Part shown: piece after piece, positions 10,906 to 20,270 of the stretch | How positions within the stretch are numbered: the stretch's first letter is position 1 | Layout of the letters: each line of letters starts with the position of its first letter | Assembly (NCBI GenBank): GCA_024362935.1 | Contig: JANCRA010000025.1 | Coordinates: 13,046,936 to 13,110,935 of the forward strand | Source: Setophaga petechia | Lineage: Eukaryota > Chordata > Aves > Passeriformes > Parulidae | Direction of reading: 5' to 3' | Length of the DNA stretch: 64,000 nucleotides | Translations under genes and position numbers: made by a program | The notes under the pieces: generated by a model | Told to the model about the DNA's origin: nothing | The model's input: the letters and a program-made list of their open reading frames with translations, nothing else | Databases searched by the model: none

Positions 10906-13859
10906 AACCGGCTCACCTGTGGTACGACTGCCTCGCAAGGCTTCTAGCCAGTGTGTGGCAGGAGGGGTTTATGGCACTGAACAATGCACCTGGCCCACGC
11001 TGAAGCTGGGGAGCCAGGAGTGCCACCGCAGCTGTCACCAAGGGAGATAATGGCAGGGATTTCTTGGCATTTCAGCTCACTGAACAAGGAGAGAGGCAGC
11101 AGAGCTGGGATGCTGTGTGCCCCTGTGATGCTGTGTGCCAACTGCCAAACCCCTAAAGCTATCCAAGGGTTGTAAAGCTAGGACATTTAAGGGGAGAAAG
11201 AGGCAAAGGAGAGGGAGGAACAGGACCAAGCTCAGATAAAATTTGTTAGGGATTTATTTTTTTTTTCCCAGAGCTGGGAGGGGAAATTGCTTCATCATGA
11301 AATCATTAGACTGTGCCCAGAGAAACAAGACTCAGAGGAAGGAAAATAACTAGGAGGAGGTTCCCATTTCTAGATCTGGGTTAGTTTCTGTAGCAGAGTA
11401 TGAGTTTGGTTTATGTCTCAGTAACCCTCTCATATGGAAACACTTGCTCAGGGCGTGTGTCCAGTCACTGGTACTAAACTTTTGACACCTTGTCTAAGAA
11501 AGACCCCAGATTTTAGGAGTTTTTTTGGGAAAATCCCATTTCCATTCATCTTGCAAGGACAGATCAGATTCGGATCTTTCAAAATCTCCATCATGCAATT
11601 TCAGTTTGGGCTGTCATTGAGCTAGTGCATATGGTAAATGTAATTAAGTAAGGGGGAGAAGCACTAGCATCCCTGCCAAATGTGGCTGGAGGCTTAAGTT
11701 CTGGCACAGGAGCCTGATGAACCCTCTCCAGCTCTTTCTTTCGTGCAGCTTGGGGCTGGGGAATTGAGCAGGAGGGCCTGGCTGGCTGGCCATGGTGGGG
11801 AGTGTCAGTGCAGCCCAGCCAGCAGCTCTGGCGCAGGGCCTCGCTGGTGTCCTGAGGGGTCCAGCCCACACCACCCTGTCAAATTTATCCATTTATGTTT
11901 TTCCTCCACAGAAGGCACTGTTAAAGAGCTGCTGGCTGAAAGAGTGGCATTTAAGGTAGAGGAGGGAGAGAGAGAGAACAAAAAAAAGGGTTCACTTTGC
12001 CAGGAGCATCCCACCTGCGTACATAGCGAGGCTGCCAGATCCAGGGACATCTCCCCTTGAGCTGTTAATGGTAGCCTGTGCTGGCTTCTAGCTTTGGTTC
12101 CAAGATCCGTGAGCCTCTTGGCCACCCAGGTCTCATTTTAACCCTTCCCTGACCCCCCAAAGGGCAGGTTCAGTGGTGAGCTCTGTGCTGTGTAGCAGGG
12201 AGATCACCTCTGGCCATAGCCGAGGCCCCAGGTGGTTTGGCTGACAGCTGCCCCGTGACCCCGTTATTTATTAGTGCCAAACAAAGGCCCCCAGAGCCAC
12301 CGTGACAAACCGATTCAGCCCAACCCGCAGCGTGCAGGGGAAGGTATAAAATGTGTAAATCTGTCATGCATGGACCTCCCATGTGCTAGTCCAAGGGCAG
12401 TAGGACCCAGGTGGAGCCTGCTTTTCCTCCCAGCTCCCAGGGAGCGGAGCCATCCATGGATCTGGCGAGGGGAGCAGCTGCTGCAGCAGACCAGGGACCC
12501 CACGCACACGCAGGACTGCACTGCAGCTTGGAGCTGGCGTCCCCAGCTGCTGCCTCAGTCCCTGGCTGCCTCTTTTCCTGCTCAGTCACTTCATCCCTTC
12601 TCCACATTGTTCCTGCTCTGCTTTCTGCCATCACCTCCTTAGCGTGGCCCCTCTGCTCCTCAGAGCTGTCCACAAAGCAGGTCCCTGGGCCACCCTCCTG
12701 CCCTGCCTTGTGCCCTGCTGCCCCAGCACTTCTGCTGGCACCAAAGCCACTGCTGGGGCACTGTGAGCTCACAGACAGGAGACTTCCAGCTCATTTCCAA
12801 GTAGTGGAGTGTTTTTATGGTTTTCTATCCCGGTTTCCAACTGAGTCATGTTCAAAAATTCAAGAGTGGTTGGTTATGCTGAGAAGTTATGTGGTAATTG
12901 GTCTATGGTTGTTGGCCTGTGTCTGTGTCCGAGGAGGTGCTGTCACAATGGAGCATGAGAAGAAGGTATGAGGAGCACTTGCTCCATCTACGGGAGCAGT
13001 CCAGGGTGTCTAAGAACTGGGGTTCAGGGAGGCTTTGGTTTTGGCAACTTCCTTTGGCTTGTGTTCCTCTTAAAAGGGGATGTTGGGTCATGTGGGCAAT
13101 GCTTTTGGTTTGGTTTTTTTTGTTTTTTTTTTAAGTTGAGAGAAGTTCAGGGGATTTTTTAGGGGAAAAAAAATCCTGTCCTGGGTCTGATTACAGAGCT
13201 TACAAGCACACGTACTATATTGAAACAGTTGGACGTCTGTGTTATCCATGTGAACATGGGGCTTAATAAGGAGATGCCATTTTCACCCAAACCCAACAGA
13301 AACAAACCTACTTTATGAGAGGTTTATCATTCCCCATCCTTGTCTGGGACTGCTGCTTGACCCCAGAAGCAATTACGTTTTCAGCTGTTCTGGGAACCTG
13401 ATCTGGAATTCCTGTTGTTTATAACACTCATACATACATGCTCTTTTTCCATCAAGAAGTTACTGTAAACTCTTTTCTTAATGCAGGAAAGACAGACCCC
13501 AACACCTCCCTCCAAGTAGGGGAAGATGGATATAGTGTCAGACTCAATTAGATCCAATTGTGGTGGCTTTCCCTAAAGCGAACAATGCAGCTTTTGTCAA
13601 TGGGCTCCCAGCAGAAAGCTTGGAAGTCTTGGAAAGGAGGGAATAGAACAACACACGCCCCAAAGTCCAGACCCTGAGATAGTCCAGGTCCTTAGGGTGT
13701 GGAGGAGATGGTGTTTCTTTTTAAGAGGCCCGGAGTCAGGCACTGCTTTCCCCTTTGAAATGCAGCACTGCATTAGGAGGTGAGGTGGGCAGGGCTGGCA
13801 CTGAGTGTGCCCAGTCCAGCCTCAGCCACAAGAGCTGTGGAGGCAGGGGCTGAGCAGGG
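10906..13859. other. Gene-free stretch
   Basis: No exon, RNA gene or strong repeat was recognised. A T-run lies at 11256-11267 and a T-rich tract at 13106-13133. A short stretch around 12225-12370, with an NFI-like TTTGGCTGACAG motif and GTTATTTATTAGTGCC, looks less decayed than its surroundings, but this is only an impression. Confidence 0.5.
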
Positions 13860-14420
13860 CGGGCAGGTGCGGGCACCTCCTCTGGCAGGGCATCCCACCT
13901 GGAGCAGCACCCAGCCGCGGCTGCTGGAGCGGGGAACAAAGTGGCCTGCTCAGCGCTGGAAGTGCTTAAAATGCAAATGTACAGGAACTTCAGACCATCC
14001 CCCTCCCTCCTCCTCGGCGCGGAGGAAAGCAGCTTAAATACAGCCAGGCCTGGAGAGGAATGTTAAAAAGAGGGGAAGAATCGCCCTCCTCCTTTCCATA
14101 GGGACTCGGGCCCGGCCAGATTGAGTATGCATGACTGAGCAAGCAAGCAAGGACAGCTCCTCTTTTAACTTTCCTGAACAATGGCTCTGCCTTCTTCCAC
14201 CATTTCGCATTCCCCCTCCTTCGAGGCAGGAAGGGGGCAGCAGGCGAGCGAGCCCCGTCGCCGGGCTGGGGGAGACGGACGGGCTTTGTGGCAGCCCTAT
14301 AAACACCGCTTAAGCTCCATCCCTGCAACAATAAAACACCCCACGCCGGGGAGGCCAGAAAGGGACCGCATCGGGTTAAAAGTCATAACGTTGAGGAGAA
14401 AGATTATGGTAGAGGACAAA
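13860..14420. promoter_or_regulatory. Candidate conserved regulatory element
   Basis: A GC-moderate block with retained CpGs. It includes a perfect octamer ATGCAAAT (13971-13978), a CTATAAA box near 14298 and many purine/pyrimidine motifs, and no repeat similarity. It lies about 600 bp past the likely 3' end of FBXL14. Enhancer or distal promoter is an inference; no transcript evidence is available. Confidence 0.3.
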
Positions 14421-15063
14421 GGACACCTTAGATTATTCAAACTTTTTTTTTTTTTTAACACGGTTCCACTTTTTACTTTCTCTTTAATCTTCGGCTGGGT
14501 AGTGGAAATCAACCAAGACGTTTCAGATTTTCCAGGTCTGCAAGGACGCAGGTTTTTGGTGGTTGTCAGTGCTGGGAAATGTTTTTATTTGAGGGGTCTT
14601 CCATCCGGGGAGGGCCACAGTTTAAATCACTAAAAAAATCCTCCACTAAGCAATTCATCTGGAGCTTAAAAAAATTAAGAAATACAGGCCTTCTTCCCCC
14701 TCTCACAAACGCTGTCCTCTATCACAAAGTAATTGATTCAGCTGCAAGTTTCAGCACTTCAGGTTTGTGTGACCTCAGACTCAGCAGTTTGAACGGGGTT
14801 TGTCCCCAGCGATGCTGCCAGCATCCTCACACCCACGGCTGGTCCTGCCAAACCCCCCCCTCACCAACTCCTCCTGCTGATGTGCCCAACATCCTGCACA
14901 GGAGGAGGCTCCTTGCCTCCCTCAGCAGAGCCAGCCCCAGTCCCACCATCAGCCACAAGGCTGTTCTTACCAAGCCCAACAGACACACGTCTTCAATAAG
15001 GACAGACAACACAGATACGGCTTTTTTTTTTTTTTTTTCAAAAACATACTTCATATTTCCTCT

Positions 15064-15069
15064 TTTATT
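15064..15069 (-). terminator. FBXL14: Poly(A) signal AATAAA, distal, FBXL14
   Basis: AATAAA on the minus strand. A genomic run of 17 A (15038-15022 on the minus strand) follows 25-26 nt downstream, exactly where cleavage is expected. Confidence 0.55.
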
Positions 15070-15360
15070 ATATAAATATGTTTAACCTTTTACTGTAAGA
15101 ATATAAAATGTTTTAAGAGGATCTTTGTTATTTTTTTATACAAATTCACAAACAGTACAATTAATCCATAGGGGTCTCCGGGTTTGTGTTAACTCCGTGG
15201 TCTGGCCTGTTACTGTGGAGGATTTGAGATTTTGAACAGATAAGCAAAAAAAAAGCCAAGATATTTAAAAACAAAACCAAAAAAAAATCAAAACAAAACC
15301 CAAACTTACTCTTCCTCTTTCAGATAATAATTAAAAAATAATCTAAAGACCCAGCTCCAT

Positions 15361-15366
15361 TTTATT
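15361..15366 (-). terminator. FBXL14: Poly(A) signal AATAAA, proximal candidate, FBXL14
   Basis: A second canonical hexamer on the minus strand about 300 bp before the distal one. It could give a shorter 3'UTR. Confidence 0.35.
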
Positions 15367-16394
15367 GACAGAACAGAGATAAGACAGATGAACTTCAGTC
15401 TCCTCCCCTTCACATGGCAGCCCTGGGGCCTGCAGGCCAGCTCTGCTCCTCTCCACCTACAAACAGGAAGCCTGGCATAGTGACCTTTTGTAGGTGGCTT
15501 AGGAGGGGAGGGGAAAGCACTTGCATATATCCATATATATAATTTTTCTTTTTTTAAACAAACTTGCATTTTACACATTTCTGTTAACAGTAGCCCAATC
15601 CGCAGTGTGGATTCTCATGTTACATATTTGTGCTAGAAGAGTAAAAATGCAGAAGCACAGTTTGGGTCCCCAGTTCCCAGTGAAGAGGGAGGGAGAGGCA
15701 CAACCAGAATGTGGAGGTGGGACACAGTAGGGTAAGCCTAAAAACAAAAATTAAAAATTAAAAAAAAAAAAATTAAAAAAGGGGTGGGGGTGGAGGAGGG
15801 GATAAAATAAGAACAAACCCAAGGGGCATTATTCCAGTCTAGGCACAAAAATGTTTCAGTCTCAAAATCTCTTTCCTGTAAGAATTCCAGGGCTTTTGAG
15901 GAGGAAAAAAAAAAAAAGGTAACAAATTAAAACGAGGTAGCCAGACATCATATATATATTTATATATATAGAATATATTCAGCAGAAAAAAAAGTACTTA
16001 AAAATCCACAAGAACAGCAACTTCATATGTCTTTAAAAATAAAACCATGTAAGAAAATGAATACTGTAAAGGGGAGAATGAGTGAGGAAAACTGGGATCA
16101 ATTACAGGATGTAAGCAAGGGAGAGATGGGAGAGTAAGAGGCTGTTTTTGTAGCAGTAATTTTTTTTATGCATTTCAAAATAAAAACAGGTCACAGTATC
16201 TCAAATGAAGCAGAAATGAAGCTGGAGATTCTTCCTCATGTCCCCCAGGTAGACAGGAGTGAGAACTCCTTTCTACCTGCTCACCCCCAACCCAGAGAGG
16301 AATGGATATGTGGCTGGATATGTCTGTCCCTGTTGCCGAGGAGGAGGAGGGGAGAAAAAGAGAGAATGATGAAAGGGAAGACAAGTCTCAGTAA

Positions 16395-17120
16395 CTCTCA
16401 GTCCCCCAGTGCATGGGAAGGCTTAAGAGAGTGGGGTCTGTGTCCAGCCCCCACAGAGACAGGAGAAGGAGGAAATGGTGTATTCATCTCCAGTGGAGAG
16501 ATGAGCAGGGAGAATGGAGTGCCTGGACTTTTCCATTACCCATAGTGCAGGATGACATGGAAACATACTGACAAAAGGGGAGGCTGTAGCTATCGCTAGT
16601 CTCAGTGCAGTGGAGAACTGGAATAGTGGGAGGTTGTATCCACCCACAGCAGAGAATAACATGAAACTGGAGACTGAAGAGAGATTTAAAAGGGACAAAA
16701 AAAAAAAACCAACGATGTACCTAGGGAGCAATATTTCTGTCACAAATGTGTTGACAGGGGAGGGGCAAGCACAGAGGTGGAATGGTTGTTTTATCAAAAG
16801 CTCTGTCTGTGCCCAGCGCAGGATGACTGGGTGGCTGGGTGCACAAGTGTAGCTAGGAAGCCTTTGCTGCTGTTAACTATTTTTTGTTCCCATCTCCATT
16901 TCCACTCTCCTTGATATAAACCAAAAATAATCTATTCTGGATACATGGCGGAACAAGGGTCTTTCTTTATCCATCCTTAGTGCTTGAGGGGATGGAATGT
17001 GGGAGTGGGGATAAAGAGGGGTGTCTCTAGCCCCAGTGCATAAGTGTGGGTTTCTACCTCTTCCGCAGGGAAGGATGCTGTGGGAAGGGAGAGGGCTCTG
17101 TCTCCCTAGCACGGAGCTTG
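16395..17120. repeat. Degenerate ~55-bp tandem repeat in FBXL14 3'UTR
   Basis: A CAGTGCA/CAGCGCA core, often followed by GGATGACATGG-like sequence and preceded by GTCTCTAGCCC-like sequence, recurs near 16407, 16491, 16544, 16603, 16647, 16814, 16980, 17034 and 17109. Most spacings fall near 55 bp or multiples of it. Copies are strongly diverged, pointing to an old minisatellite. Confidence 0.5.
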
Positions 17121-17388
17121 AGGCATGACCTGGAAAATGGATAGGTGCTTTCTCTCTGTCTTCCTGGTCCCCCTTCCTCCTCCTCCTCCTCCACAGCAAG
17201 GATAGGTAGGCAGCACAGAAGGGTCGAGGATAGACCCTCTTTCTGTGTTCCTCCCTGCGGTGCCAGAGTGCGTGGGTAGCATGTCTCTGTGCATGCCCCT
17301 CTCTCTTTCTCTCCTCCTCTGCAGCAGTCAGTCAGTCAGTGAGTCCCTCCAGAGGAGATGGAGGTCTCGGGGCACCCTCCTCCTCCTC

Positions 17389-18591
17389 TCACCTGACCTT
17401 CTCACTCTCAGTCATTTCCCAAAGTCCCAGGTTGAGCACCTTGAGGCAGGGCAGCTGGGTGATGCGCTCCAGGCCCCGCTTGGTGATGCGGGTGCAGCCG
17501 TAGAGGTCGATGCCCGTGAGCTGGCTGAGGTGTTCGGCGATGAGCTCCAGGCCCTTGTCGGTGATGCGGACGCACTGGCCGATGTTGAGGGTGCGCAGCC
17601 CGTGCATCTGCCGCACCATGCGGTTGATGCCCTCGTCGCTGATGTGGCAGGAGCAGAGGGACAGCGAGCGCAGCCCGTCGAGGCCCTGTGCGATGTAGGC
17701 TAGGCTCTGGTCCCCCACCTTGTCGCAGAAGGAGACGTCGAGGCCGGACAGCCGCAGGCTGCCCATGGCCAGGTGCATGATGCCCGTGTCGCTGATGTTG
17801 TCGCAGGAGCGCAGGTTGAGGCTCCGCAGGCTGCTCATGTGCGACAGGTGCAGCAGCCCCGCGTCCGAGATGCCCCCGCAGAAGCTGAGGTTGAGCTGGC
17901 GGAGGCGGCCCAGCCCGCGGGCCAGGTGCTTGAGCGAGAGGTCACTGAGCTTCTGGCAGTCCTGCAGCGTGAGCTGCTCCAGGCCCAGGCAGCCCTCGGC
18001 CGCGCTGCGGGTCATGCCCGCCAGGTGCCCGATGCCCACGTCGGAGAGGTGCCGGCAGGAGCGCAGGTTGAGGCTCTTGAGGCGCTGCAGGCCCCAGGCG
18101 ATGAGCAGCAGGCCGGTGTTGGTGATGTTGCTGCAGCCTCCGAGCTCGAGCACCTCCAGGCCCTTGAGGTACTGGGCGATGCGGCCCAGGCTGCTGTCCG
18201 TGATCTGCTTGCAGAGGCTCAGGTTAAGCGAGCGCAGGGAGCTGATCTCCGCCACGAAGGCGTGGCTCAGCCCGTTGTCGGTGAGGTTGTAGCAGCCGCT
18301 GAGGTTGAGGCTCTCGATGTCCGCCATGCCCTGGACCACGTAGCTCAGGCTGCGCCGCAGCGACAGGATCTGCACCCGCCGGATGCCCCGCGCCGCCAGG
18401 CTGGGGAAGAGCGAGGGGTTGGCGCGGCGCAGGTGCAGCTTGGCCTCCACGCCCCGCCACACCGAGCGGTGGTAGGCGGCGTCCCGCCAGGCCGTGCACA
18501 CCTGCGCCGCGCGGCCCTTGTCGCGCACCTCCAGGTACCCGAAGATCATGGCGAGCAGCTCGGGGAACAGGCACGAGATGTGCGTTTCCAT
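17389..18591 (-). CDS. FBXL14: F-box and leucine-rich repeat protein 14
   Basis: Substrate-recognition subunit of an SCF (SKP1-CUL1-RBX1) E3 ubiquitin ligase. Family members target EMT and stem-cell transcription factors (SNAI1, SNAI2, TWIST1, HES1 and MYC are reported for vertebrate FBXL14; Drosophila Ppa is the orthologue). The ORF encodes 400 residues from ATG at 18591. An F-box occupies about residues 2-48 (starts METHISCLFPELLAMIF). It is followed by about 11 cysteine-containing LRRs (about 85-395), with repeated SLNLSGCYNLTDNGL-type units. The start was chosen because METHISCLF is the conserved vertebrate N terminus; an upstream in-frame GTG three codons earlier is not used. The C terminus, SEKVR and stop, overlaps a GTGAGA donor-like site, and a 400-residue length matches my recollection of the mouse protein (human has a longer spliced form). 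The frame is complete and undamaged. Confidence 0.97.
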   Translation of the reverse strand: METHISCLFPELLAMIFGYLEVRDKGRAAQVCTAWRDAAYHRSVWRGVEAKLHLRRANPSLFPSLAARGIRRVQILSLRRSLSYVVQGMADIESLNLSGCYNLTDNGLSHAFVAEISSLRSLNLSLCKQITDSSLGRIAQYLKGLEVLELGGCSNITNTGLLLIAWGLQRLKSLNLRSCRHLSDVGIGHLAGMTRSAAEGCLGLEQLTLQDCQKLSDLSLKHLARGLGRLRQLNLSFCGGISDAGLLHLSHMSSLRSLNLRSCDNISDTGIMHLAMGSLRLSGLDVSFCDKVGDQSLAYIAQGLDGLRSLSLCSCHISDEGINRMVRQMHGLRTLNIGQCVRITDKGLELIAEHLSQLTGIDLYGCTRITKRGLERITQLPCLKVLNLGLWEMTESEKVR

Positions 18592-19420
18592 CGCACGCAC
18601 GCCCGCACCCGGCCGCCCCCGCCGGCGCCGCGCTGCTGCCCCTCGCCGCCGGGCCCGGCCCGCTTCCGCCCGGGGCCCGCCCGCCTTCCGCTCCGCGCCG
18701 CGCTCCTCCTGCCGCCGCCGCCGCCCTCACATCGCCGGCGCGGGCGGCGCGGGAGACGCTACTGCGCGACCGCCGGCCCGGCCCCGCCGCCTCTACCGCC
18801 GCGCCGGGCGGGCCGCGCCGCTGCCGCCGCCGCGCTGCTGCCGCGGCCGCGCCGCCCCGCGCCGCATCCCGGCGGGCGCGCCCCGGCGGCGGCCCCCGCG
18901 CCCCGTGCCCAGCGCCGGCCGCCGAGCCCCGCCGCCGCCGCCTCCCTTTGTCTCCGCGCTGCCGCCGCTCACAGCCCGCGGCCCCGCGCCGCCCGCATCC
19001 CGCGCCGGCGGTGAGGCAGCGAGGGCAGGGGGTGGCGCGGCCCGGCCCGGCCCGGCCCGCCCGCCGCCGGTACCGACTCCGCCGCTCCGGGCCCGCCCGC
19101 TCCGCTCCGCGCCGCGCGCTGCTGGGCCCGGCGCCGCTCCGGCCCGCGGGAGGGGGGGAGGCGCGGCCAGGCGCGGGGGGAGGAGGCAGCCGGGGAGGAG
19201 GCGGCGCCGGGCCGGGCCTGTTTCCCCTCCCGCCCCCACCCGCGCCGCTTGCGCAATGGTACGGTCCGGAACACGGCGAGCCGTCGCCCTGGAAACAGCG
19301 CGGGCCGCGCGGCGCTCCCGCCGTGCTGCGCTGCCTCGCGCCGCCGCCGGGGGCGCCACCGCGGCTCCGGGCCCGGCCCGAGGGGCCTCAGCGGTCACCG
19401 GGGCCCGGCCGGCCTCCAGC
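18592..19420 (-). promoter_or_regulatory. FBXL14: FBXL14 CpG-island promoter and 5'UTR
   Basis: An extremely GC- and CpG-rich stretch immediately 5' of the FBXL14 ATG, with no TATA box seen, as expected for a broad housekeeping promoter. It carries a perfect palindromic C/EBP-type TTGCGCAAT (19249-19257), an RFX-like GTCGCCCTGGAAAC (19283-19296) and CCCGG tandem repeats near 19040. The transcription start cannot be placed. The island may also start transcripts on the plus strand. Confidence 0.8.
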
Positions 19421-19469
19421 ACATGGCACGGGCTGGCATCCACACAGCTCTTGAGTGTGCAGAGAGGGA

Positions 19470-19900
19470 GATGCCACAACCTCTGTGGGCAGTCTGGTGC
19501 AGTGCATGGGCACCCACACAGGAAAGAAGCCGTTCCTTGTGTTCAGGAGGAGCTTTCTGTGTGTCAGTTTGTACCTGTCGACTCTTGTCCTATTGCTTGG
19601 TGTCACTGAAAAGAGCCTGGCTGCATCCTCTTGACTCATCCTTAAGATACTTATATTGATGAGGTAGTTTCTCAGTCATCTCTTCCTGAGACTGAACAGG
19701 CCAGATTTTCTCATCCTTTTCTTTCAATAGCAATGCTCCAGTCCCCTCATCCTCTATGTCACTCTTCACTTGACCCTCTCCAGGACTCTCTAGTACTGGG
19801 CAGCCCAGAACTGGATGCTGTACACCCAGGCTGAGTAAAAGGGTAGGATCACCTCCCTTGACCTGCTGACCATGCTTTCCTTGATGCATTACTAATCCTA
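19470..19900 (-). mobile_element. CR1 LINE fragment, reverse orientation
   Basis: The plus strand shows the reverse complement of CR1 sequence: CTTGTCCTATTGCTTGGTGT near 19585, GACTGAACAGGCCAGATTTT near 19691 and CCAGAACTGGATGCTGTACA near 19803. It is degenerate and abuts the FBXL14 CpG island. Confidence 0.75.
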
Positions 19901-20016
19901 ATTCTTGCCCTGTCAATGCAGAGGAGCCATGGTGGGTGCTGTGCTGTTGCCCATGGATAACAGGTCCCCACCAGGGCAGGGCAGGGGTGTCAGGGCTGCA
20001 GAGAGCAGCGCTGCTT

Positions 20017-20270
20017 CACAGAATCACAGACCCAATTAGGTGGGAAAAGACCTCTGAGATCATTGAGTGCATCTATGACCAGATACCTCCAGGCCAACCA
20101 GATCATGGCACTGAGTGCCACATCCAGTCCTCCTTAAACACCTCCAGGGATGGTGACTTCACCACCTTCCTGGGCAGTCCATTCCACTGTCCAGCCACCT
20201 TTCTATGAAGAAATTCCTCCTAATGTCCAACCTAAACTTTGCCTGGCACAGCTGGCGACTTCAGCTCAGT
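20017..20270 (-). mobile_element. CR1 LINE 3' end, reverse orientation
   Basis: Begins with the reversed CR1 3' terminus TTCACAGAATCACAGACC and continues through GACCTCTGAGATCATTGAGT, CACCTCCAGGGATGGTGACT and ATGAAGAAATTCCTCCTAAT, the usual reversed CR1 3' region. It is a separate insertion from the 19.5-19.9 kb piece, since its 3' end lies inside the gap between them. Confidence 0.9.

Larger units (their letters stand above)
15039..17388 (-). other. FBXL14: FBXL14 probable 3'UTR
   Basis: The sequence downstream of the FBXL14 stop on the minus strand has no further coding and becomes AT-rich. It ends with an AT-rich segment and a canonical AATAAA (15069-15064). An earlier AATAAA lies at 15366-15361. 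The end is inferred from the poly(A) signal. The proximal half (about 16395-17120) contains degenerate ~55-bp repeats, and the distal half is rich in T-tracts on the transcribed strand. If the human-type spliced isoform is used, this stretch would instead be the start of an intron. Confidence 0.6.

Noticed and set aside
17773..19014. 413-codon open frame on the plus strand across FBXL14
   Set aside because: It is antisense to the FBXL14 LRR coding region and its GC-rich promoter; composition alone keeps the frame open, and the protein is Ala/Arg/Pro-rich without a domain.
18494..19609. 371-codon plus-strand frame over the FBXL14 island
   Set aside because: Proline/arginine/alanine-rich translation of CpG-island DNA running on into CR1 sequence; not a plausible protein.
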